A stretch of 64,000 bases of DNA from Glycomyces tritici (lineage in GTDB: Bacteria; Actinomycetota; Actinomycetes; Mycobacteriales; Micromonosporaceae): positions 682,001 through 746,000 of the forward strand of contig NZ_JAUEMJ010000003.1 in assembly GCF_030403505.1 (NCBI RefSeq), read 5' to 3'. Below the pieces are notes generated by a model. It had not been told where the DNA came from. It made no database searches and saw only the letters and a program-made list of their open reading frames with translations. Shown here one piece after another: positions 19,101 to 26,283 of the stretch (positions within the stretch are counted from its first letter, which is position 1; every line of letters starts with the position of its first letter). The position numbers and the translations under genes were made by a program.

Positions 19101-19135
19101 CCTGCCCGGCGGGCCCTGGGAGAATCAGGGGACAA
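16133..19135 (-). CDS. Secreted FG-GAP/VCBS repeat protein C
   Basis: 1000 residues. The signal peptide ends near AVPASAA. The N-terminal half (to about 490) is unrelated in sequence to A and B and looks like stacked beta-sandwich domains of the DUF11/Ig type (TVTTKIENNGP). Ten degenerate calcium-loop repeats follow (DYNQDDHED, DLTGDDLPD, YYDGDGIPD, to DFNRDGHAD), ending GWNAMNIA. So the C-terminal propeller module is common to all three genes while the N-terminal module was swapped. The start is taken as TTG at 19135, 5 nt after AAGGAG; I see no better ATG or GTG that keeps the signal peptide. Confidence 0.8.
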   Translation of the reverse strand: MSPDSPRARRAGLRLLAAAAAGCTAAAAFAVPASAADIPGIEGDPVAALQLTPDLDNPEMAPSSMTVDYTPATPGDTATHAVVTELVFDDPYGVLDITTADPACDVSAPATIVCASDAGPHTEFLFEVLPASSAEDDTIDYTFKATVDGTDVAGSSGAFGVVSDYDVHNPYAHGDFAVTEVGSGDSVKVKPVFYQDFDLAPTAAAVVISFTNPLPGGDLNTSGLAKPVDSYNNCRTVYDGATATGVECVITDFTDAKGQFLTLATGMLYDISSGMVGPLDVCDCRYSVSTINADALAEYDDLSWTGTTLELTTAPAGWDGAEESIAYYWGGVTLTTKDRTYDLEVSETFIEGMVGNTVTVTTKIENNGPAGGPDLNPESDSYLVRAQLPEGTELVRVDSDSGNAWDCYGPDELDEVYAATTTALERFDFACALDKFGFGARPDITYTVKITDTTAFQGAVEIGAVYEGDFEGNPESDFALIYSDAYEARYDYNQDDHEDLLVIRKSDGALRLYPGTSAGTYGSALTVATGWAKMDIVMAGDLTGDDLPDLVARDNTTGTLYTYPGNGTGGLRARITVGTGWGKVGQISVGYYDGDGIPDLYATSYADGNLYYYPGLGNGKFGAREFLSEQWDGMDVITSIGDVDNDGYDEFLSRWNFDGHYYIFSSQGEVYELNQALHTYGNRFEQTVGVGDLDRDGSPDFAAADLQTGELLVRSFDPNASSEMRSTVVGKNGWNTVRLPVTVLDRNYDIDYDGYSDFFAQRKSDGDLFLYWGTGKGHGERVNICDNCNGITMTIPGGDYTSDGRTDMLIRTYAGELRTIAGSDASEPGFQWDPYIAVGPGWNAMGTITGGHDYNSDGKDDLIAVHSSTGNLYLYPGRGDGTFGSRALIGNGWSAMREVTAVGDLDHNGHADMLAISKSDSCLYFYNGTGSGKFKSRVKVGCGWKTYEAITAVGDFNRDGHADFFSRRTDGILFLYPGNGTGGHGSRVTIGNGWNAMNIA

Positions 19136-19200
19136 AGGGGCTCCTTGTTCAGTTAGCCATTGAGCTGGGGTTATGGGAACCGGAAAGATCCAGTGCTGAT

Positions 19201-19228
19201 TACACGCGCGTCGGTGGAGACCGGTTGC
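19201..19228 (-). promoter_or_regulatory. ECF-like promoter of FG-GAP gene C
   Basis: Minus-strand GCAACCG-N15-CGTGTA about 65 nt before the TTG start. It is the third copy of the motif, although the protein's N-terminus is unrelated to that of A and B. Confidence 0.7.
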
Positions 19229-19478
19229 ACGCAGTTCATCTGGAAGTCACCCGCGGCGCGGCCGGACCGCTCCACTTTCGGCCGGGTCGGCGCGGCGGCG
19301 TCGCCGGGTGGGGCCACCGCGACAAGCATCGCTCGGGACGGGACCCGCCACGACAGGGGCCACCGCGAGAGGGGTCGGCGCAACCGAGCCCGCCGCGACA
19401 AGGTGGCTACTGAGCAGTAACATGTATCGTGATCGGGAACACCGCACTGTCGTGAAGACAGCACGTCGAGAGGTCGCC

Positions 19479-21629
19479 ATGGGAGTCGTCCAAATCGTCA
19501 CGGCCACGATCGCGTTCGCGTACACCGCGGTCGCCATCGGGCTGTTCGTCCGAGCCGGACTGGGGATGCTCGAGCTCATCAGGCTCGGCACGCCCGACAA
19601 GACCCGCAAGGGCCCGCGCCAGACGCGGGTCAAGACCATGCTGCGGGAGACCCTGGCGCACACCAGGATGCTCAAGTGGACGGGCGTCGGCCTCGCCCAC
19701 TGGGCGGTGTTCTTCGGGTTCTTCCTGCTGGCCCCGGCCCTCGCGCAGTCGTACTTCGAAGTCCTCAACCCCGAGTGGGGCCTGCCGATCGTCGGGCACT
19801 GGGGGCCGTGGCTCCTGGCCTCGGAGATCCTCACCGTGCTCACCGGGCTCGCCATCTTCGCGCTCTTCGTCGTCCGCATGGTCAGGCAGCCCCGGGCGAA
19901 CCCGGTGCCGCCGCAGGGCACCGCCTCGGACGCCGGCCAGCGGCGCTCCTCCTCCAGGTTCGAGGGCTCCCGGCAGTGGATGGCCTTCTACATCGAGGCG
20001 ACGATCTTCACGATCGTCCTCTCGCACATGGCGGTCCGCGTCTTCAAGGTCGCGCTCGACGAGGTCCCCGAGTGGTCCTCGCCGGTCTCGGCGCTGTTCG
20101 CGGGCGGCCTGGGCGGCGCGTCCCACGACGCACTGCTCAACGCCATCACCCTCACCGCGGGCCTGGACATCCTCGTCTCCTGGACGTTCTTCCTCATGCT
20201 CGCGCTCATCCCCTCGATGGGCATCGGCTGGCACCGGATCACGGCGTTCTTCAACATCTACTTCAAGCGCAACGCGGACGGCGCGGTCTCGCTCGGCGCG
20301 GCCAAGCCCATGCTCATCGACGGCGAGCCCGCCGACTTCGAGACCGCCGACCCCGAGACGCAGCCGTTCGGCGTCGCCACCATCGGCGACTTCTCCTGGA
20401 AGGGCATGCTCGACTTCTCCACGTGCACCGAATGCGGGCGCTGCCAGTCGCAGTGCCCCGCATGGAACACCGGGAAGCCGCTCTCGCCGAAGAAGCTCAT
20501 CACCGACCTGCGCGACCACCTGTACGAGCAGGCGCCGTACCTCAAGGCCGCGGCGATCGCGAAGGAGCGCGGCGGCGGCGAGGCCGACCCGCACGAGAAG
20601 ATCAACATCATCGGCAACGTGATCGACCCTGACGTGCTGTGGTCCTGCACCACCTGCGGCGCGTGCGTCGAGCAGTGCCCGGTCGACATCGAGCACGTCG
20701 ACCACATCCTCGACCTGCGCCGCAACATGGTCATGATGGAGTCGGACTTCCCCGAGGAGGCGCAGACCATGCTGCGCAACCTCGAGAACAAGGGCAACCC
20801 GTGGGGCGAGAACCCGGCCCACCGCCTCAAGTGGGCCGAGCCGCTCGACTTCGAGGTGCCGATCGCCGAGGCCGGCGGCGACTTCGAGTACCTGTACTGG
20901 GTCGGCTGCGCCGGCGCGTACGACCCCAAGGCGCAGAAGACCTCCCGTGCGGTGGCGACGCTGCTGCACGACGCGGGCGTGAAGTTCGCGGTCCTCGGCG
21001 AGGCCGAGACCTGTACGGGCGACTCGGCGCGGCGCATCGGACACGAGTTCATGTACCAGATGCTCGCCGAGCAGAACGTCGAGACGCTGAACGAGGTCGG
21101 CGCGGTCAAGATCGTCGCGACCTGCCCGCACTGCCTCAACACCATCGGCAACGAGTACGAGGACATCGGCGGCAAGTACGAGGTCGTGCACCACACCGAG
21201 CTGCTCAACGACCTCGTGAACGCCGGGAAGATCACGCCGGTCGAGGAGCACGAGGGCAAGCTGACCTACCACGACCCCTGCTACCTCGGACGGCACAACC
21301 GGATCTTCACGCCGCCAAGGGAACTGCTCGGGTCGTTCGCGGAGATCACCGAGATGCCGCGCACCGAGGAGCGCTCGTTCTGCTGCGGCGCGGGCGGGGC
21401 CCGGATGTGGCTCGAGGAGCCGCTCGGCAAGCGCGTCAACCGTGAGCGCGCCGACGAGGCGGTCGCGACCGGCGCCAAGACCGTGGCCGTGGGCTGCCCG
21501 TTCTGCTCCACGATGCTGCGCGACGGCGTCAACGACGCGGGCCGGGAGGACGTCGAGGTCATCGACATCGCCCAGCTGCTCGCGAGGACCCAGGAGAAGC
21601 GCCAGGAGAAGGCGGTGGCGGCGGACTAG
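19479..21629 (+). CDS. EtfD-like membrane Fe-S oxidoreductase (heterodisulfide reductase-related)
   Basis: 716 residues. About five to six N-terminal membrane spans (nitrate-reductase-gamma-like) are followed by two [4Fe-4S] ferredoxin motifs, Cys316/319/322/326 (CTECGRCQSQCP) and Cys390/393/396/400 (CTTCGACVEQCP). Two CCG domains follow, with CAGAYDP, TCPHC, DPCYLGRHN and CCGAGG. Mycobacterial EtfD (Rv0338c) has this layout and passes electrons from ETF, reduced during fatty-acid oxidation, to menaquinone. That role is inference here but fits the menaquinone genes at 54.4 kb. The chosen ATG at 19479 has GAGAGG upstream; an in-frame ATG lies further upstream, near 19420. It appears to be a single-gene unit. 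Confidence 0.85.
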   Translation: MGVVQIVTATIAFAYTAVAIGLFVRAGLGMLELIRLGTPDKTRKGPRQTRVKTMLRETLAHTRMLKWTGVGLAHWAVFFGFFLLAPALAQSYFEVLNPEWGLPIVGHWGPWLLASEILTVLTGLAIFALFVVRMVRQPRANPVPPQGTASDAGQRRSSSRFEGSRQWMAFYIEATIFTIVLSHMAVRVFKVALDEVPEWSSPVSALFAGGLGGASHDALLNAITLTAGLDILVSWTFFLMLALIPSMGIGWHRITAFFNIYFKRNADGAVSLGAAKPMLIDGEPADFETADPETQPFGVATIGDFSWKGMLDFSTCTECGRCQSQCPAWNTGKPLSPKKLITDLRDHLYEQAPYLKAAAIAKERGGGEADPHEKINIIGNVIDPDVLWSCTTCGACVEQCPVDIEHVDHILDLRRNMVMMESDFPEEAQTMLRNLENKGNPWGENPAHRLKWAEPLDFEVPIAEAGGDFEYLYWVGCAGAYDPKAQKTSRAVATLLHDAGVKFAVLGEAETCTGDSARRIGHEFMYQMLAEQNVETLNEVGAVKIVATCPHCLNTIGNEYEDIGGKYEVVHHTELLNDLVNAGKITPVEEHEGKLTYHDPCYLGRHNRIFTPPRELLGSFAEITEMPRTEERSFCCGAGGARMWLEEPLGKRVNRERADEAVATGAKTVAVGCPFCSTMLRDGVNDAGREDVEVIDIAQLLARTQEKRQEKAVAAD

Positions 21630-21653
21630 CGCTCAAGCCGCCGGAGCAGTCTC

Positions 21654-21719
21654 GGACCCCCGTGCCGCCCTTGGCCTTGCGAATCTACGGCTCGCAAGCG
21701 TCACCGAGGCCGGGGGTCC
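21654..21719 (+). terminator. Long hairpin after the EtfD-like gene, containing a dispersed motif
   Basis: GGACCCCCG at 21654 pairs with CGGGGGTCC at 21711. Inside it CTTGCGA pairs with TCGCAAG. The distal half contains ACGGCTCGCAAGCGTCACC, related to the dispersed sequences at 25661 and 33417. It is probably the transcript end of the EtfD-like gene. The rest of the 21630-22072 gap holds only the 27-bp array. Confidence 0.6.
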
Positions 21720-21914
21720 TTCGCTTGTCCGTTTTGAAGGCCGGCGCCTGGAAACGCCCAGGCTTCGGGTGATGTCGCACCCCCGCGCGAGAATGGAATC
21801 GGGGGGTCCCGGGGTGCCTGATTTGAAGGCTAGCGCCGGAATTGCGCGGCTACCGTCGCGCGGGCGGACCGATTCCCGCCCACGCCGCCGGCGGTTCGGG
21901 CTCCGCCCGACCCG

Positions 21915-22094
21915 GTAGCCGCTCGGGCTTCGCTCCGCTACTTGTTCGGGCGCCGCCCGCTCCCCTACTTGTTCGGGCTTCGCCTGCTCCGCTAGTCGTT
22001 CGGGCTTCGCCCGCTCCGCTACTTGTTCGGGCTCCGCCCGCTCCGCTACTTGTTCGGGCTCCGCCCGCTCTCCTATTTGTTCGGGCTTCGCCCG
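21915..22094 (-). repeat. 27-bp tandem array copying the end of tadA
   Basis: Six 27-bp units starting at 21939, 21966, 21993, 22020, 22047 and 22074, plus a shorter degenerate copy before them. Each contains the small stem-loop CGGGC-TYC-GCCCG. Read on the minus strand in the tadA frame, each unit encodes SGRSPNK or a close variant followed by a stop codon. The first unit is the real end of tadA, and the remaining units repeat it downstream of the stop. The long frame of PEQVAER-type repeats in another frame is not considered a gene. Confidence 0.85.
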
Positions 22095-22633
22095 AAGTGC
22101 TCCCTGAGGAGCGCTGCGGATTCGGCTTCGAGGATGCCGCCGTAGACGTCGGGGTTGTGGTTGAGGCGGGGGTCGCGCACGACGTCCCAGAGGGAGCCGA
22201 CTGCGCCCGTCTTCGGTTCCCAAGCGCCGAACACGATTTCACCCACTCGGGCGAGCACCGCCGCGCCCGCGCACATCGTGCACGGCTCCAAGGTGACCAC
22301 GAGGGTGCAATCCTCGAGCCGCCACCCGTCCCCGTGGGCGATCGCCGCCGCGCGCAGCGCGAGCACCTCGGCGTGCGCGGTCGGGTCGCCCAGCGCCTCA
22401 CGGGCATTGGCGGCTGCGGCGAGTTCGCTCCCGTCGGGGCCGATGACGACGGCCCCCACGGGCAGGTCCTGGCGGGGTGCCGCCGGGGCGTCGGGGTGCT
22501 CCGCGAGCGGAGTGTCGGCCGGGTGTGCCGGGACGCCCGGCCGGGGCTCGAGGTCCGCCGGGAGGCCTCCGGTGCGCGCGATCTCGAGGGCGCGGCGCAT
22601 CCAGTGCTCGTGGACCTCGCGGCGGGTCTGCAT
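22073..22633 (-). CDS. tadA: tRNA-specific adenosine deaminase TadA
   Basis: 186 residues. The cytidine/deoxycytidylate deaminase fold shows the catalytic zinc site: HAEV (His ligand and catalytic Glu) and PCTMCAGA (two Cys ligands). TadA converts A34 to inosine in tRNA-Arg(ACG). Between the first helix (ALEIARTGGLP) and LPVGAVV lies an insertion rich in Pro and Ala that is not in the E. coli enzyme. The ATG at 22633 is 11 nt after the stop of the upstream gene, so translation is coupled. The last residues, GRSPNK, are the first unit of the 27-bp repeat array, suggesting an extended C-terminus. Confidence 0.92.
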   Translation of the reverse strand: MQTRREVHEHWMRRALEIARTGGLPADLEPRPGVPAHPADTPLAEHPDAPAAPRQDLPVGAVVIGPDGSELAAAANAREALGDPTAHAEVLALRAAAIAHGDGWRLEDCTLVVTLEPCTMCAGAAVLARVGEIVFGAWEPKTGAVGSLWDVVRDPRLNHNPDVYGGILEAESAALLREHFGRSPNK

Positions 22634-22644
22634 AGGGATCGGGG

Positions 22645-23172
22645 CTAGGAGCCGATGGCGTCTTCCAGGGCCTCGGTGAAGCCGATGGTCTTGGCGACCT
22701 CGGCGACCACGTCGGTGGGCAGCATGCCCTCCTTGGCGCACAGGGCGAGCAGGGTCGAACCGGGCACGCCCAGGTCGCTAAGCACGTCCGCCTCGCCGAC
22801 GGGCTCGGCGTCGAGCTCGGTCGGGCGGGCTGAGATCGACTCCTCGTCCTCGGTGTCGATCTCCTCGGTGCCCTCGGGCTCGAGGTCGCCCAGAAGAGCC
22901 TCGCCCAGGCGCGACTGCGACGCGTATTCGGCGTCAGAGCCGAAGGTGCGCAGGTCGTCCCCGTTGTCGAGGCGCATCACCGTCAGGTACTCGTCGTCGG
23001 CATCGACGAACAGCAGCGTCAGGTCGGCGTCAGGAAAAGCCTCACGCATGGCCTCAGCCGCGTCTTCGACGTCGGCAACAGCGTCGAGGTCGACCTCGGA
23101 GGCCTCCCACTCGTCGCCCTCGCGGCCCACAGCCACAGCGAAATACGACACGATCCGTCCCCGTCTTCTCAT
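22645..23172 (-). CDS. tRNA adenosine deaminase-associated protein
   Basis: 175 residues, matching the actinobacterial family found next to tadA: a SYFAVAVGR N-terminus, an acidic middle (EGTEEIDTEDEES) and a C-terminal helical part with DVVAEVAKTIGFTEALEDA. Its biochemical role is not established; conserved linkage suggests it assists TadA. The ATG at 23172 follows directly on the upstream stop (TGA-ATG), supporting coupled translation. Relatives often start at the position of GTG 23149-23151 (VSYFAV), which is a possible alternative start. Confidence 0.85.
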   Translation of the reverse strand: MRRRGRIVSYFAVAVGREGDEWEASEVDLDAVADVEDAAEAMREAFPDADLTLLFVDADDEYLTVMRLDNGDDLRTFGSDAEYASQSRLGEALLGDLEPEGTEEIDTEDEESISARPTELDAEPVGEADVLSDLGVPGSTLLALCAKEGMLPTDVVAEVAKTIGFTEALEDAIGS

Positions 23173-23646
23173 TCAATGGAACCTGCGGCCCGATTGGGCA
23201 GCCGTTCGATACGACCTACTGAAGGATGTGGCGACCTGCGGTTGATGTAACCACAGGATCCAGTCGCCGGTCAGCAAAAGATACAGCTCGCATGAGAGCC
23301 CCGTGACGCCAGCGGCCGTCCCTGCGACCGCCGCTACGCCGACCGCAGCTCCGCGGTCACCGTAGCGCGCCAGCAGCGCAGCGGCGACCGCCCCGATCGT
23401 ACTCGCGGCCAAAGTCACCCAGGCGAAGCCCGCCCCGGTGGGCAGGGACTCCCCAGTGCTTCTGGCGTACGCCAAGAGCCACAGGAGCACCCACAGGCCG
23501 GAGAGGGCCGAGCCGGCCGCTACAGGGCCGACACGGACGGGATGGGGCTCCCTCCAGCGGGGCCTGCCGGAGCGCGGCGGGGGCACGGTCGTGGACGGTT
23601 CAGCGGGGCCGGCCCAGGAGGTGGGCCCGATGGGTCCCTCATGCAT
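23173..23646 (-). CDS. Small multi-pass membrane protein, unknown function
   Basis: 157 residues. A proline-rich cytoplasmic N-terminus (about 1-42) is followed by four predicted membrane segments (GSALSGLWVLLWLLAYA; FAWVTLAASTIGAVAAALLA; AVGVAAVAGTAAGVTGL; and a weaker one around LYLLLTGDWILWL). I do not recognise a named family. The start overlaps the prsW-like stop by 8 nt and its stop abuts the next ATG, so it is a genuine middle member of the five-gene operon from 25422 to 22073. Confidence 0.7.
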   Translation of the reverse strand: MHEGPIGPTSWAGPAEPSTTVPPPRSGRPRWREPHPVRVGPVAAGSALSGLWVLLWLLAYARSTGESLPTGAGFAWVTLAASTIGAVAAALLARYGDRGAAVGVAAVAGTAAGVTGLSCELYLLLTGDWILWLHQPQVATSFSRSYRTAAQSGRRFH

Positions 23647-24991
23647 ACGTGACAGGGTACGCAGGCGGGGGCGGCATCGGTAGTGGCATCACCGGCTGCG
23701 CAGGCGCTTCGAGGGGCCGCATCTGGCCGTCGGGGAACGTCACGTGGTACTGGCGGCCGTCCCAGAGGGCGCGGGGCATGTACGGGTCGGCGCCGGCGTA
23801 GACGGCTCGGGCGGCGTGCATGCGGTGGACGGCGTGCTCGATGCGCCGGTCGTCCCAGGGCCGCCCGATGGACGCCAGGTCGTACTGCTCGGCGAGATCG
23901 GAGGCGGCCCTTTGGAACTGCTTCATGGCGTCCTCACCGGGCTCCCCGGCGTGGCGGTAGGCCCAGGCGCGGGCGGCGGAGCGGCGCGAGAACGACGCGA
24001 GGGACGCCAGCTCGGGCGGCGAGATCTGGCCGGCGGCCACCATGGGGGCGAGCGCGGTCTGGGTGCGGCGGGCGTCGGCGGCGCGCAGCCACAGGGCCGC
24101 GCCGACCATGGTGAAGAACAGGGGCGCGAGGAACGCGGGGTAGAGCGCGAACCACAGCGCGGGCATGTCGAGCTCCACGCCGAGCACGGAGGAGCCGTTC
24201 CACAGGGCGTGGAGTCCCATGCCGCACAGCAGCATGCCGATGATCCAGGTGGCCTGGAGGCCCTTGCGGCCGGGCTTGCGGGCGGCCCTGCCGAGGCCGA
24301 TCGCGGAGAGCCCGGTCATGAGGGGGTGGGCGAACATGGTGGCGAGGCCGCGCACGGCGACGAGGAGGGTGACCTGCGCGATCCCGGCGGCGGCGTCGAG
24401 GTTCTCGGCGCCGTTCACGTACGCGCCGGAGGCGTAGAGGACGTTCTCGGCGACGGCGAAGCCGGCCCCGGCGAGACCGCAGTAGACGAGGGCGTCGAGG
24501 GTGCCGGTGAGGTGGCGGCGGGCGGTCCAGTAGACCAGCAGGGGGCCGAGGAGCTTCGTGATCTCCTCGATCACGGGGGCGGAGAAGACGGCCGCGAGGT
24601 TCGGGTCGAGGTCGTTCTTGTCCAGGAGGATCGAGGCGCTCGTGTTGACGATCAGGGAGATCGCGGTCGCGACGCACGCGCCCCAGCCGAAGCAGAACGC
24701 GAGCACGAGCCAGGGGCGGCGCCGGTAGCGGCCGAGCCACAGGAACGTGCCGACGAGGACGGGGGCGGGCACGATCGCGGCGGCGAGGCCGACGGCGAAC
24801 GCCTGCGCGCCCGCGCCTTCGACGATGGCCCAGGCGAGGACGGTGGCGCCGCCCGCGAAGAGCAGTGAGGTGCCGGCGACGAGGACGCCGGTGGTCTTGC
24901 GGGCCAGGCCGATCCAGGCGAGCGCTATACCTCCGAGCGCGAGGACGGCGGCGGCGCCGAGGATCGCCAGCGCCGTGGTGGTGAGGTTCAT
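23639..24991 (-). CDS. PrsW-family intramembrane metalloprotease
   Basis: 450 residues with about eight to nine membrane spans in the first 310. PrsW hallmarks are present: EEITK (about residues 140-144), FAVAENVLY with Glu and Asn, and FAHPLMTG with the His. In Bacillus, PrsW cleaves an anti-sigma factor; the target here is unknown. The cytoplasmic tail (about 310-450) is helical and ends in a Pro-rich stretch. The start overlaps the STAS-gene stop by 4 nt (ATGA). Pairing with a STAS-type antagonist suggests a sigma-factor signalling unit attached to the tadA operon; that is inference. Confidence 0.85.
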   Translation of the reverse strand: MNLTTTALAILGAAAVLALGGIALAWIGLARKTTGVLVAGTSLLFAGGATVLAWAIVEGAGAQAFAVGLAAAIVPAPVLVGTFLWLGRYRRRPWLVLAFCFGWGACVATAISLIVNTSASILLDKNDLDPNLAAVFSAPVIEEITKLLGPLLVYWTARRHLTGTLDALVYCGLAGAGFAVAENVLYASGAYVNGAENLDAAAGIAQVTLLVAVRGLATMFAHPLMTGLSAIGLGRAARKPGRKGLQATWIIGMLLCGMGLHALWNGSSVLGVELDMPALWFALYPAFLAPLFFTMVGAALWLRAADARRTQTALAPMVAAGQISPPELASLASFSRRSAARAWAYRHAGEPGEDAMKQFQRAASDLAEQYDLASIGRPWDDRRIEHAVHRMHAARAVYAGADPYMPRALWDGRQYHVTFPDGQMRPLEAPAQPVMPLPMPPPPAYPVTYA

Positions 24992-25422
24992 CGCCGGGGC
25001 TCCTGGCCGGACTCCGGCCTGCCGAAGCTCTGGCCGCTGTCGGTGCCGGTCTCCTCGATGTCGCTCAGGCCCAGTTCGGGGCCGTCTGCGGTGTCAGGGG
25101 CGGGTTCGCGGATGACGAAGTGCTCGCCGATGCCGGAGACGGCGAGGAGGCGTTTGAGGAAGTCGCCGAGGTTGGAGAGGACGAGCACGGCCCGGGCGCG
25201 GGCCGCGGCGCGGGCGAGGACGACGAGCGTGCCGAGTCCGCGGGAGTCGCAGAAGGTCACGCCCTGCATGTCGAGGACGACCCGCACGGGGTCGTCCACG
25301 AGGGCGGCGTCCACTGCGGCGGAGAGCCGGGGCGCGGTGTGCAGGTCGATTTCGCCGGTCAGCACCACGATCGTCTCGTTCGCCTCGCGGTATACCGAGA
25401 TGTCGAGCTTCTGGTGCGTCAC
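24988..25422 (-). CDS. STAS-domain anti-sigma factor antagonist
   Basis: 144 residues. The STAS domain (about 5-110) is SpoIIAA/RsbV-like, with the usual VVLTGEIDLHTAPRL strand-helix and the phosphoacceptor Ser in FCDSRGLGTLV. Such proteins sequester an RsbW-type kinase when dephosphorylated and free a sigma factor. The acidic C-terminal tail (about 110-144) is not part of the fold. A GTG start at 25422 is the only one that keeps the first strand. It is the first gene of the operon. A candidate partner kinase/phosphatase in the window is the OsaC-like protein at 31390, but no direct link is shown. Confidence 0.85.
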   Translation of the reverse strand: MTHQKLDISVYREANETIVVLTGEIDLHTAPRLSAAVDAALVDDPVRVVLDMQGVTFCDSRGLGTLVVLARAAARARAVLVLSNLGDFLKRLLAVSGIGEHFVIREPAPDTADGPELGLSDIEETGTDSGQSFGRPESGQEPRR

Positions 25423-25728
25423 GGGACAACCCTAACCGGTTTCCCCCGAAAGCAGGAGACCTGGCGGCGGATAGAACGCGAAACGTTGTCACCCTTGCTG
25501 TTCGAACACGCTGCGGCGCGACGCCGTCACACCCCCGTGTCAGGGTTGAGACCGGGGGCCCATGCCGCGGTCGAACCTCTTCAGCATGCGAACGAGTAGC
25601 GAACACCGCGCGCTGCCGCAATGGCACACCCGTCGGCCAGGGTCGAACAGTGCCGATTGGCGGCTCGCAGGCTTCGCCGAGGCCGGGCCCTATCGGCGGT
25701 CGAACCTCTGCATGCCGCCGCCGGGAAC
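25423..25728. repeat. Intergenic region with dispersed repeat motifs
   Basis: No gene is seen in this 306-bp gap between the osaB-like stop and the STAS start. It contains the core TGTCAGGGTT-GAGACCGGGGGCCCAT near 25539-25565, also found at 35465, 56529 and 57602. It also contains CGGCTCGCAGGCTTCGCC at 25661, related to 21687 and 33417. A GGTCGAACCTCT motif occurs twice, near 25571 and 25697. Confidence 0.6.
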
Positions 25729-26283
25729 CTAGGCCTGGCCGGGCTCCAGCAGCCCCAGGATCCGGTCGATCTCCGGGTCCGCGTCGCGGCCGTCCTGCCA
25801 GGCGGCGAGGGCGTCCCGCGCCTGGTCGAGGCGGCGGGTGAGGAGCCCTTCGCGCTCGCGCAGGTCCCTGGTCCGCTCCGAGGTCTGGCGCAGCGCCTGG
25901 CCCTGCGCCCACAGGTCGATGAAGACCTTCACCTTGGTGCGCAGCATCCACGGGTCGAACGGCTTCGTGATGTAGTCGACCGCGCCCACCGAGTACCCGC
26001 GCATCGCCAGGTGCGCGTCGCGGTCGGCGGCGGTGAGGAAGATGATCGGCGTGTGCCGGGTCTTCTCGCGCTGCTTGATGTGCCGCGCCGTCTCGAACCC
26101 GTCCATGCCGGGCATCTGCGCGTCCAGGAGGATCGCCGCGTAGTCCTCCGAGAGGAGCCGCTTGAGCGCCTCCTCGCCGGAGGTGACCGCGATCGTGTTC
26201 ACCGGCAGCCCTTGGAGAATGGCTTCCAGTGCGAGGAGGTTCTCGGAACGGTCGTCAACGAGCAGGACGCGGGCGGTGCTCAT
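25729..26283 (-). CDS. Stand-alone response regulator, OsaB-like
   Basis: 184 residues. A receiver domain (about 1-122) has the acidic pair DD, the phosphoacceptor Asp in ILLDAQMPGMDG, the conserved Thr in IFLTA and Lys in TKPF. The C-terminal part is a charged helix likely to form a coiled coil (RQTSERTRDLREREGLLTRRL), with no DNA-binding domain. The ATG at 26283 overlaps the kinase stop by 4 nt. S. coelicolor OsaB, required for osmoadaptation, has the same receiver plus coiled-coil design and the same partner kinase, so I suggest an orthologous role, based on architecture only. Confidence 0.85.
   Translation of the reverse strand: MSTARVLLVDDRSENLLALEAILQGLPVNTIAVTSGEEALKRLLSEDYAAILLDAQMPGMDGFETARHIKQREKTRHTPIIFLTAADRDAHLAMRGYSVGAVDYITKPFDPWMLRTKVKVFIDLWAQGQALRQTSERTRDLREREGLLTRRLDQARDALAAWQDGRDADPEIDRILGLLEPGQA

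Noticed and set aside
21915..22094. Possible CRISPR array
   Set aside because: Units are contiguous with no unique spacers. The same holds for the arrays at 57697, 58256 and 60514.
21633..22223. Minus-strand frame with repeated PEQVAER residues
   Set aside because: It is an out-of-frame reading of the 27-bp array and the tadA 3' end; in the tadA frame each unit has a stop codon.
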